This document shows, in pieces, positions 12,109 to 20,606 of a stretch of DNA of 64,000 nucleotides. Position numbers and translations under genes: made by a program. Numbering within the stretch: position 1 is the stretch's first letter; each line of letters begins with the position of its first letter. The notes under the pieces were generated by a model, which ran no database searches, was not told where the DNA came from, and saw only the letters and a program-made list of their open reading frames with translations. Source of the DNA: Schistocerca nitens (taxonomy: Eukaryota > Arthropoda > Insecta > Orthoptera > Acrididae); assembly GCF_023898315.1 (NCBI RefSeq), contig NC_064619.1:298754150-298818149 (forward strand), written 5' to 3'.

Positions 12109-12456
12109 TTAGAACTACTTAAACCTAACTAACCTAAGGACATCACACACATCCATGCCCAAGGCAGGATTCGAACCTGCGACCGTAGCGGTCACGCGGC
12201 TCCAGACTGTAGCGCCTAGAATCGTTGACCACACAGCAATCAGCTGGACAAATGCTAAAGAGACCATGAACACAAAGGTCAGGAAGAACACAAGAATAGA
12301 ATCGGATCACTATTTTACAGAAGTTAAGTGCCTTTGGATTCCAAACAGGTACAGACTGCCACAGACGAATAGAAGAACAGAAAACATAAAGATAGACAGA
12401 GACAAATTAAGACACAATATGATGAAGGAATTGAATCATTCAATGAATGGGACGAC

Positions 12457-13889
12457 ATGAAGCGAAATATGGTAAAACAAGGTGAACTATGGGGAAAGGA
12501 AGAAAAGAAAGAGAAGCACTGGTGGTGGAACAAGGAATGTGAGGAAGAGGTAGAGACTCGCAGGAAAGCCAGGAGAGACTGGAGCAGCAAGAAGGACCTG
12601 GAAAAATGGGAAGTTTTCTTAGGAGCAAGAAAGGAAGCAGCTCGAACAATAAGATGGACCAGAAGACAGAAGATGAAGCAGGAACTGGACGAGATTGAGA
12701 CCAACTTCAGGAAAAACAACAGCAGACACTTTTTCGGGAAATTCAAAAAGAGTCTGATTGAATACAAGGGTAGAGAACTGTTTATAAGAGATAAGAAAGG
12801 GGAGCTGGTTGTCAGTGCGAAGGAGAACTGTCGGATTTTTGCAGAGCACTTTCACGACCTGCTGAACTGTGAACCACCTGAAGAAGAGCTGGAACTGGGA
12901 CTAACACAGAAGAGAGAGAGCCACGTCCTCCAACCAGGGATGAAGTCGCACATGCCATAAGCGATCTGAAGAATAATAAGGCAACTGGATAAGATGGCAT
13001 AGCAGCCGAGATGATAAAGTTGGGAGGCAACAAAGCAATACACAACATGACCAACATAACTCACCAGATCTGGAGAACAAAGAAGTTGCCAGAAGGATGG
13101 AAGAATGCAACTGTAGTACCAATACACAAGAAGGGGGACAAGAGAGATGCTAACAACTACAGAGGAATATCGCTACTAGAGGTCGGATACAAGGTGCCGT
13201 CAAAACTGTTGCTCAAGAGAGTAGAAGAACAGATAGAAAGTACAGTTTCCGACTACCAAGCGGGATTCAGGAAGGGAAGAGGTTGTGTAGAACAGATATT
13301 TATCCTGAAGCAACTGATAGAACATAGGGCCTTAAAAAACAAAAAGACAGCAATAACCTTCGAGGACTTCAGAGAGGCATATGACTCCGTCGACAGGCAG
13401 ACTCTTGTTAGGATCCTGAAGAACAGAGGACTTGATGGAACTACACAAGAACTCAGAAAAGAAATTCTGACAGACACAAAAGCAACGGTGAGATTCAGAG
13501 GAGCACTATCAGAAGAATTTGAGATCGAGACTGCTGTTAAACAGGGAGATGGATTGTCACCATTGTTGTTTAATATAGCACTGGACGAAGTGATCAGGCA
13601 GTGGAGAGCAATAAACGAGGAAATGGGAATACCAAAGACCCATGTGGGGGACAAAAAAGACAATAGGGATCAAGTGGACTGCCTAGCCTTTGCAGATGAC
13701 TTAGCAATAGTAAGTGAGACGGAAGAAGACGCAAAGACACAACTCGAGAACTTAAGTAAGGTAGCCAGAATGGTGGGACTGAGGATCGCCTATAACAAGA
13801 CAAAGACATTAAACACCACTGCAGACTGGGAAACTCCAGAAGGCACTGTTGAAATGGTGGACAAATTTAAATACCTGGGGAATTTATAA
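12457..13889 (+). pseudogene. RTE reverse transcriptase
   Basis: Frames 12457-12960 and 13011-13889 hold a basic linker followed by RT. The blocks are TKKLPEGWKNATVVPIHKKG, NNYRGISLLEVGYK, YQAGFRKGRGCVEQIF, FREAYDSVDR, AVKQGDGLSPLLFNIALDE, then the catalytic LAFADDLAIVSE and GLRIAYNKTKTL. The palm FADD is kept. A frameshift or stop at 12960-13010 and a stop at 13889 break the protein. RT would copy element RNA at the nicked target. Confidence 0.88.
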
Positions 13890-14843
13890 CAGGAAGGAAC
13901 AGGAGCAAGGAGGGAATAACAGAGAGCATAAAGAAGATTAGGTCAGCCTTCTGCATAACGAGAGAGATATACAATACAAAAAATATCTCCACAGAGGCAA
14001 AGATAAGCCACTACAAGGCAACAGTGAGGAATTCAGTATTATATGCTGCTGAGACGATGACACTAGGAAGAAATGGGACAGAACAACTAGAGAAAGAACA
14101 GAGAAAAATACTGAGAAAAATACTAGGTCCCAAAAGAGGTGGAGAGAGGTGGATGCGAAGACCTAGGGAAGAATTGTACTGGAACATGAGAACAATATCT
14201 GGGGAACTTCCTAGCAGATTAAAACTGTGTGCTGGACTGAGACTCGAACTCGGGACCTTTGCCTTTCGTGGGCAAGTGCTCTACCAACTGAGCTACCCAA
14301 GCACGAGTCACGCCCCATCCTCACAGATTTAATTCCGCCAGTACCTCGTCTCCTACCTTCCAAACTTCACAGAAGCTCTCCTGCGAATCTTGCAGAACTA
14401 GCACTCCTGGAAGAAAGAAGTCTGGGGAAATCAGACTCAAAAGGGCAAGGTTTTCTGGGCATGTAGTTTGGATGAGTATGGACAGAATGACGAAGAGAGT
14501 GTGGGAAACAACAGGAAGATTAAGGGGAAAGACAGGAACCAAGTGGATTGCTAAACTTAGGAAGGACTGGTTGGAATTAGGGATCAAGGTCAATGGAAAG
14601 GAAAATTGGAGGAACAAATATACACCGACAAATATGCTGGATATCAATGACAGAGAAGAATACAGGAAAAGATTACAATATCACCAGTGGAGCCGCCGTG
14701 AGAAACGGAAACTGAAGATCTCGGAAGAAGAGCGGGAGAAAAGAAGAGAAAGAATGAAGAGGTTCTGGGAGAAGAAGAGGAAAATGCAGTTCACAAAGGG
14801 GCTATCTGTGGTCCTACAGAGGCCGTAACGGAAGAAGAAGAAG
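13890..14843 (+). pseudogene. RTE C-terminal region
   Basis: Continuation of the RT C-terminus (VLYAAETMTLGRNGTEQLEK at about 14036, then FSGHVVW and MDRMTKRVW at 14450-14500), interrupted by a SINE at 14207-14420. The last frame (14472-14828) is very basic and ends just before the gaa-rich tail. These blocks match the usual end of RTE-type ORF2 proteins. Confidence 0.75.
14207..14420 (-). repeat. tRNA-SINE in the RTE C-terminal region
   Basis: Contains the complement of the tRNA-like core (gactcgaactcgggacc and ccaactgagctac) and the body also seen in the 301-bp monomers. It is flanked by tctggggaa at 14198-14206 and 14421-14429. Excision restores the RTE reading frame. Confidence 0.88.
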
Positions 14844-14849
14844 AATGTA

Positions 14850-15085
14850 TAATGAATTTTCCAAAGTATGAGCTTGAAATTAACCTCCACAGTACTTCAG
14901 TGGATTGAATGTCTTCTACTTTAACAATCTAGCTGTCTCCAATTTAAACATAGAAGTCTTCAGATTGAACTGGTTTCAATGTGTTGGACCAATCTTTGAG
15001 TGACATAGTATGTTTTGATGCAGCACTATCAGTTAATCAAACAAATGGTTTCGCAACCTGGATCAAAAAACATTCATTTTTTCTG
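14850..15085 (-). pseudogene. Copia protease remnant
   Basis: Read on the minus strand: DSAASKHTMSLKDW, then LKPVQSEDFYV, IGDS and IVKVEDIQS. This is the copia protease active-site block (D-S-x-A-S-x-H) and its following strands. It is cut on one side by the RTE-like element at 14843 and on the other by the MITE at 15094. Several stops are present. Confidence 0.72.
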
Positions 15086-15093
15086 CACTTTAA

Positions 15094-15719
15094 GGGGTAG
15101 CTTTCATCTCACGCTAGATGAGGAGAAATCTACGTCATTGTGATGTAACGCTAATTAGCAATAATTTATTTCTGAATAGCAAAATTTTCTGAGTTGATCT
15201 GCAACATGAAGGCAAAATTAAAATTCCAGCAACATTCGGAATTACCTTTGGAACCACATTAATTTCTCTTTTTAACGTTCCTGCCCACAAGAATTATGTA
15301 CAATCCATTGGCTTTTATAAAAATACGAAACACTTTAATTTCTCTCTATTTCACGTTTCTATCCATAGGATTTATGCACAATTAATTGGATTTTAAAAAA
15401 AAATGACTAGACGCTATCTTTGACTATCGATTGTGGTCATGGTTCCTTCGTCCAGACATTCATTATGTTCAAGAAACACACAATAACATCCAAAATTGTT
15501 GGGATTCCAGCTTAATAACTAATTCAACTGCTGTAACTTAGTTTCTATACATGTATTTACATTTAGCTTTCACATTACCGTGCAACTTCTGTGGTACAAC
15601 TACATAGATCGATATACGTACTCATGAAGTCGATTTATGTTTATTTACATCACGATGACGTAGCGTAACGCCACTATGATGTAGGGTCCTCCTCACCTAG
15701 CCTGAGATTAATGTTACCC
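15094..15719. mobile_element. 626-bp MITE with 8-bp target duplication
   Basis: Non-coding element with imperfect inverted ends of about 60 bp. The left arm is around 15094-15155 (ggggtagc, atctcacgctagatgagg, taacgcta). The right arm, around 15660-15719, is its reverse complement with roughly 75-80 percent identity by eye. Flanked by perfect cactttaa at 15086-15093 and 15720-15727. An 8-bp duplication suggests a hAT-type or other 8-bp superfamily, but the termini are not a standard hAT CAG, so the superfamily is open. Confidence 0.78.
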
Positions 15720-15727
15720 CACTTTAA

Positions 15728-16330
15728 GCCTAATGTGTCGAAGTATCAGTCTTAGTGCTGCATTACGAAAATGTTTCTGTACTGGGACTTAAAATGTTCC
15801 CTTTCATGACAGTATTAACGTTCAACATCTTTTCTGTTGACCCTATTAGACGATTTATAATTCTTTGAATTGAACCTACTTGTTTTGTCCACATTAACTG
15901 CTGTGAAGACTGTTGACTTTTCATCACTTCTAAGAGATTTTATTCCTCTTCCAGCAACACATTAACAGCTGTGAAGATTGTTGACTTTCCATCACTTCTA
16001 AAAGATTTAATTTCTCTTTGAGCGACAGGAAAGTCACATTACAAAACATTTGTTGATCTTTTACACATGAGTCCCGTGCAGTCGAAAAAGATCCAAATTT
16101 TGGTGCTAAATTTCTCAAAATTTTAGGCACTTTATCAGCTTCTGTAACAGGTTCGCCAGTAAAAGCTAATGCTTGTACTAAAGTCTCAACTGATTAATAT
16201 GTTCTGCGATTGCGTCTGTTGGCGACTTTCTGTACTCAAAAAAACTTTAGCTTCAGGGCCATTTTATTAACTGCAGATCACTGTACAAGAATAGTCTTTA
16301 GTTTGGCCCACATTTTTCAGCAGGAAAAAT
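15728..16330 (-). pseudogene. Copia gag remnant
   Basis: Minus-strand blocks PVTEADKVPKILRNLAPKF and SFSTARDSCVKDQQ resemble the copia gag signature (kiL.nLpp.y..f..awds). The frame then runs to about 15930. It is frameshifted, and the N-terminus is cut near 16330 close to the left end of the next DNA transposon. Confidence 0.7.
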
Positions 16331-16584
16331 AATTTACAACTTATGCTGGGTGAACATTAACTAAACTGACGAACTGCAGGGACGGATTCGTGACTGTGAA
16401 TGGAAGTAAAAAGATCCTGTGAACATGTGACCAGAAAGGCATCATGGCCATGGTAGATGACACTGTCGAATGAAAGTTTCTTTGACCATTTGCCGTGTGT
16501 TCGTTATATGTTGCAGGCTTTGTGATGACACAGCCTACTGTAAGCAGCAGAATGGTTCGATAATCATGTCGGGAACAAGTCAAG

Positions 16585-17335
16585 ATGGTGTTTGTGTACG
16601 GCCTAGCAGATGGAAATGGTCGAGAGGCAACACGACTATACCAAAGTTAATACCCTCACAGACACCAGTCACATTACACAACATTTCAAGGCCCTTGGGA
16701 GCATTTGTGTTATCATTGGTCCTTTCAAACAGACGAACGTGCAGGGAGGTGGCGGACTGTGCATGAGCCAGATTTGGAGGACCAAGTTCTACAGGATATT
16801 GAGAAGAATCATAGTACAAGCTCCAGGCAAGTGGCCCACCAACATAGTGTAAGCCAAAGTATGGTTATGTGTATCTTGCATAACAACCACTACTATCACT
16901 AACACATGCAACGATTGTATGGATTATCAACACCAGATTTCCATCCACGGGAAGGATTTTGTAGATGGTTTTTGCACCAGAATATCACAATTATGGGATT
17001 TTGCCCTCAGTCCTCTTTACCGACGAAGCAAGCTTACAGAGAACTGGCATCATCAGTCTGCATAATCGTCATCTGTGGACTACAGATAGTTCTCGGGGAA
17101 AGGTTGAGGTGTGTCATCAGTATCGTTTCAATATCAGAATGTAGGCATGGATCATTGGCTACCACATACTTGGACCAGTTGTTATTCCACAATGCTTGGG
17201 CAAAGGAACATACCTGGACTTTTTGTAGTATACTCTGTCTGGGCTGCTTGAGAATGTATCTCTGGCAATACGACATGTTATTTGGTTTCTGCACGATGGG
17301 GCACCACCCTACTTTCGCATTACTTTTCGCTGACA
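16585..17335 (+). pseudogene. DUF4817/DDE transposase, 5' part
   Basis: From ATG 16585 the protein opens MVFVYGLADGNGREATRLYQ, the helix-turn-helix opening typical of a transposase family widespread in insects. It continues through a frameshifted HTH region with LYGLSTPDFHPREGFCRW. It then reaches the DDE part, read with frameshifts: LFTDEASFTENGI, HNRHLW, then a PLATR.MLFGF.HDGAPPYF-like end near 17270-17330. An early stop follows about 20 codons in. The frame resumes after the SINE array at 18745. Confidence 0.75.
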
Positions 17336-17346
17336 CCTCTACTACA

Positions 17347-18090
17347 TGGAACTTCCTGGCAGATTAAAACTGTGTGCCCGACCGAGACTCGAACTCGGGA
17401 CCTTTGCCTTTCGCGGGCAAGTGCTCTACCAACTGAGCTACCGAAGCACGACTCACGCCCGGTACTCACAGCTTTATTTCTGCCAGTATCCCGTCTCCTA
17501 CCTTCCAAACTTTACAGAAGCTCTCCTGCGAACCTTGCAGAACTAGCACTCCTGAAAGAAAGGATATAGCGGAGACATGGCTTAGCCACAGCCTGGGGGA
17601 TGTTTCCAGAATGATATTTTCACTCTGCAGCGGAGTGTGCGCTGACATGGAACTTCCTGGCAGATTAAAACTGTGTGCCCGACCGAGACTCGAACTCGGG
17701 ACCTTTGCCTTTCGCGGGCAAGTGCTCTACCAACTGAGCTACCGAAGCACGACTCACGCCCGGTACTCACAGCTTTATTTCTGCCAGTATCCCGTCTCCT
17801 ACCTTCCAAACTTTACAGAAGCTCTCCTGCGAACCTTGCAGAACTAGCACTCCTGAAAGAAAGGATATAGCGGAGACATGGCTTAGCCACAGCCTGGGGG
17901 ATGTTTCCAGAATGATATTTTCACTCTGCAGCGGAGTGTGCGCTGACATGGAACTTCCTGGCAGATTAAAACTGTGTGCCCGACCGAGACTCGAACTCGG
18001 GACCTTTGCATTTCGCGGGCAAGTGCTCTACCAACTGAGCTACCGAAGCACGACTCACGCCCGGTACTCACAGCTTTATTTCTGCCAGTA
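17347..18090 (-). repeat. SINE tandem, minus-oriented arm (2.5 monomers)
   Basis: Two complete 301-bp monomers (starting 17347 and 17648) and a third truncated at 18090. Each begins tggaacttcctggcag and carries the complement of a tRNA-like sequence with B box complement gactcgaactcgg and A box complement ccaactgagcta. The copies differ by about one base (for example gcattt for gccttt in monomer 3), so they were recently amplified or homogenised. The tRNA-like parts lack T33 in the anticodon loop and are not genes. Confidence 0.93.
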
Positions 18091-18731
18091 AGCGCACACT
18101 CCGCTGCAGAGTGAAAATATCATTCTGGAAACATCCCCCAGGCTGTGGCTAAGCCATGTCTCCGCTATATCCTTTCTTTCAGGAGTGCTAGTTCTGCAAG
18201 GTTCGCAGGAGAGCTTCTGTAAAGTTTGGAAGGTAGGAGACGGGATACTGGCAGAAATAAAGCTGTGAGTACCGGGCGTGAGTCGTGCTTCGGTAGCTCA
18301 GTTGGTAGAGCACTTGCCCGCGAAAGGCAAAGGTCCCGAGTTCGAGTCTCGGTCGGGCACACAGTTTTAATCTGCCAGGAAGTTCCATGTCAGCGCACAC
18401 TCCGCTGCAGAGTGAAAATATCATTCTGGAAACATCCCCCAGGCTGTGGCTAAGCCATGTCTCCGCTATATCCTTTCTTTCAGGAGTGCTAGTTCTGCAA
18501 GGTTCGCAGGAGAGCTTCTGTAAAGTTTGGAAGGTAGGAGACGGGATACTGGCAGAAATAAAGCTATGAGTACCGGGCGTGAGTCGTGCTTCGGTAGCTC
18601 AGTTGGTAGAGCACTTGCCCGCGAAAGGCAAAGGTCCCGAGTTCGAGTCTCGGTCGGGCACACAGTTTTAATCTGCCAGGAAGTTCCATGTCAGCGCACA
18701 CTCCGCTGCAGAGTGAAAATATCATTCTGGG
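18091..18731 (+). repeat. SINE tandem, plus-oriented arm (2.1 monomers)
   Basis: The same 301-bp monomer in the opposite orientation. Copies start at 18091 and 18392, and a 38-bp partial copy at 18693 ends in attctgg. With the minus arm it forms a palindrome with about 600-bp arms and a 142-bp loop. The whole array is bounded by acctctactacat at 17335-17347 and 18732-18744, so it behaves as one insertion. Confidence 0.93.
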
Positions 18732-18744
18732 ACCTCTACTACAT

Positions 18745-18900
18745 CTTCTCCAGACAATGGATAGGATGTGGAGAACTTGTAGCATGGCCTGCTAGATGAC
18801 CAGACTTAAACTGTCTGGATGTTTTCATCTCTGGTGGCATCTGAAAAGCTTTGTGTTTGCCCTTCAACATCGTATTCATGACGCTATTTAGAGAGAGGCC
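18745..18900 (+). pseudogene. DUF4817/DDE transposase, 3' part
   Basis: After the SINE array the sequence encodes, with frameshifts, RQWIGCGELVAWPAR, a PDL block and WWHLKSF. These match the conserved end of this transposase family (WIGRGGpvaWPPRSPDLtplDFFLWG). It confirms that the array landed inside the catalytic domain. Confidence 0.72.
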
Positions 18901-19339
18901 AGAACGTGTTAAAGAATGCAGCAACCCATAATGCAACAAGTGAACGTGTGCATAGCATCCCATGGTGACCACTGTGAACATCTGTTGTGATTTGCATAAG
19001 ATGCAGCTCTGTACTGTGTTCTGGGACGATCTATTGTCGTTGCGCTCACACCATCCATTTCTGGACACATGTTCATAGGACCCTTTTTCCTCGATTTTAA
19101 GTCAGGAATCCATTCTTGCAGTTCATCTGTTTTGTTAATGTTCACCCTCTATTTCCGCAGATGAAAATACCACCATCAGATTTCTGCATGCTGTAACTTT
19201 TCAGTTTATTTTAAGCAGTGAAATACGAATTTTCCAGAATTTTAACATCAAAACTTGAGTGCCACTGTTCACTCAAATGAAACACCGATCAAATACAGTG
19301 AACTCACAAAACCTGGGCTTGGATGCTCACTCAGGTGGC

Positions 19340-19625
19340 TGCAAGATAAGATATCTATTTTCTTAAGAAAAATTTAATTTTTAAAGTTGATTTTTTATTT
19401 AATTTTTTAGATATAAATATTAACTTATTTATTCTTTAAGGGATAAGCTTTAAAGTTATAAACCTATAATATGCGTTTTTTGGGATATAATAATAGGCTT
19501 TAAACCAGCGATCTTTAAGATTATGTTTTAATTAATTATTTTATATTTTGATTTTATAATTATTTTAGGGTTTATATTAAGATTCTTGATTGAATCTAAT
19601 AATCTTTGTAATTTTGATAGAATTA
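19340..19625 (+). pseudogene. rrnL: NUMT: partial mitochondrial 16S rRNA
   Basis: AT-rich sequence with ctttaagggataagcttta and neighbouring motifs typical of the first half of insect 16S rRNA. It lies upstream of ND1 in the orientation expected for the N strand. The 3' half of 16S, tRNA-Leu(CUN) and the first half of ND1 are missing between here and 19640. Confidence 0.6.
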
Positions 19626-19639
19626 GTATATTTGTTTGT

Positions 19640-20060
19640 GTAGAAATTTTACTATCAGATTTATTGTTGGTTTATCATTATTTCTTTTCCTTTAGCATTA
19701 GCTTGTTGTTTAGGCAAGACTAGTCGGTCTCCTTTTATTCTGTTGAAGGTGTGTCTGAATTAGTTTCACAGTTTCATATTGAATATGGTAAAAGTGGTTT
19801 TACTTTGATTTTTTTGCTGAATATGCTAGAACTGTTTTTATGAGAATATTGCTAGCATCAAGTTTTTTAGGTGGTGATTTTTATTATTTAATATTTTTTA
19901 TTAAGCTTGCTATTATTTATTTTGGGTTTATTTGAGTCCGAGGTACTTTACCCCATTTCGTAATGATAAATTAATGTTTTTAGCATGAAAGATCTTTTTA
20001 CCCTTGTCTTTGAAGTTTTTAATATTCTTTATTGGTTTAAAGATTTTATTTCTTTCATTT
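19640..20060 (+). pseudogene. nad1: NUMT: ND1, 3' half
   Basis: Encodes AEGVSELVSQFHIEYGKSGF, FLAEYARTVFMRILLASSF, FFIKLAIIYFGFIWVRGTLP and FRNDKLMFLAWKIFLPLS (TGA as Trp), the C-terminal half of NADH dehydrogenase subunit 1. Frameshifts are present. The membrane arm of complex I is the role of the mitochondrial original; this copy is inert. Confidence 0.88.
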
Positions 20061-20092
20061 ATTTAGTAAAATTATTTAAGAAAAGTTAATAG

Positions 20093-20153
20093 AAGAGTTA
20101 AACTTCCAGTTTTATGTTTTCAAAAGAAATGCTATTTATAAGCTAATTAACTT
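20093..20153 (-). pseudogene. trnS2: NUMT: tRNA-Ser(UCN)
   Basis: On the minus strand it begins AAGTTAAT and ends TTAACTT, a perfect 7-bp acceptor stem, with anticodon loop around TTTTGAAAAC (TGA). It sits between ND1 and CYTB exactly as in insect mitochondria. Confidence 0.78.
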
Positions 20154-20159
20154 ATTTAT

Positions 20160-20605
20160 TTTATTTGTTAACTATTTTGCCTCATGAATTTGCAACATGT
20201 ACATTAATTAAGATGTATGTAAAATAGATAATTTTTAGGATTTGTCCTGTTATAATGTATGGTTCTTCAATGGGTCATTTACAAATTCATGTTAATAAAC
20301 ATACAACTACTATGACTCAAATAGGATTTGATGAATAGGGTAGAACTGTTTACCTTGGAATGGTGTTTTGTTATAAAATGGTAAAATTATTAATTTTCTA
20401 ATTGATATAAGTAATGCAATAAGATCTTCTAATTTAATAGGAATTGATGGTAGAATTGCACAAGCAAATAGGAAATATCATTCTGGTTAACTGTGGACTG
20501 GTGTTATTAGTGATTTGTCGAATACAAAGTTACCCAGGTCTCGTAGAAGATAGGATTACTTAGACATAATATAATTAATAATGATCTTATTAATACAAAT
20601 ATGTG
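20160..20605 (-). pseudogene. cob: NUMT: CYTB, C-terminal part
   Basis: Minus strand encodes [20 protein letters not shown], the conserved cytochrome b EWYFLFAYAILRSIPNK block, and a TGQILKIIYFTY-like end. It is separated from its N-terminal part by a CR1-like insertion of about 2.85 kb. Confidence 0.88.
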
Positions 20606-20606
20606 G

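Larger units (their letters stand above)
10985..12224 (-). repeat. tRNA-SINE (family A) split by a Harbinger element
   Basis: Minus-oriented SINE whose two halves are 10985-11051 and 12112-12224. The tRNA-like end has B box ggttcgaatcctgcc (read on the minus strand at about 12180), and the other end is the ttcaaatggctctg tail. It is flanked by the 9-bp duplication ttgaccaca at 10976-10984 and 12225-12233. Removing it rejoins the RTE endonuclease frame. Confidence 0.88.
10641..12456 (+). pseudogene. RTE endonuclease domain, split by SINE plus Harbinger
   Basis: Endonuclease motifs in order are GHAPTND, then ILAGVYNAQIG (the family has GDFNAQIG, so the catalytic Asp is lost), then NKNGERLIELCREHKMRLM and FQIDHI. 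After the insertion at 10985-12224 the frame resumes with an IESDHYFTEVK block containing the SDH motif. This domain would nick target DNA to prime reverse transcription. The mutated GDFN motif and later stops make it inactive. Confidence 0.8.
10641..14843 (+). mobile_element. RTE-like non-LTR retrotransposon, 5'-truncated
   Basis: Plus-strand APE-type endonuclease followed by RT and a C-terminal region, ending in gaagaagaagaagaa at about 14843. It begins inside the endonuclease, the usual 5' truncation. The flanks look like a diverged target duplication: aatgtgtacaat at 10629-10640 and aatgtataat at 14844-14853 both encode the same copia protease position on the minus strand. It has been invaded by two SINEs (10985-12224 and 14207-14420). 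RTE clade assignment is by motif resemblance. Confidence 0.85.
9668..16330 (-). mobile_element. Ty1/copia relic, host of several nested insertions
   Basis: Copia polyprotein pieces appear in order on the minus strand: gag (about 16330-15728), protease (15080-14850), GAG-pre-integrase (10620-10170) and integrase (10160-9668). Between them lie an 8-bp-TSD MITE (15094-15719) and an RTE-like element (10641-14843). The integrase is cut at 9668 by the LTR of gypsy 1. All pieces are frameshifted. RT/RNase H and LTRs are not visible. It is probably the oldest element of this cluster. Confidence 0.82.
16348..19147 (+). mobile_element. DDE DNA transposon (DUF4817-type), split by a SINE array
   Basis: Inverted termini are gggtgaacattaac at 16348 and its complement gttaatgttcaccc ending at 19147. 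Similarity extends inward about 30 bp (gaactgca near both ends). Between them lies a decayed plus-strand transposase, interrupted at 17347-18731. Target duplication could not be settled by eye. I assign it to the IS630/Tc1/mariner-like DDE group only tentatively. Confidence 0.75.

Noticed and set aside
12324-12767. A 147-residue Ser/Phe-rich frame on the minus strand
   Set aside because: It is the shadow of the basic linker and start of the RTE reverse transcriptase on the plus strand.
18283-18360. tRNA-like cloverleaf sequences in the 301-bp monomers (and at 6640, 14240, 17370 and others)
   Set aside because: They sit inside dispersed SINE units with common flanks and lack T33 in the anticodon loop. 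They are retroposon promoters, not tRNA genes.
17582-18453. Repeated identical 60-80 residue frames on both strands of the SINE array
   Set aside because: They are translations of the same SINE monomer and have no protein domain.
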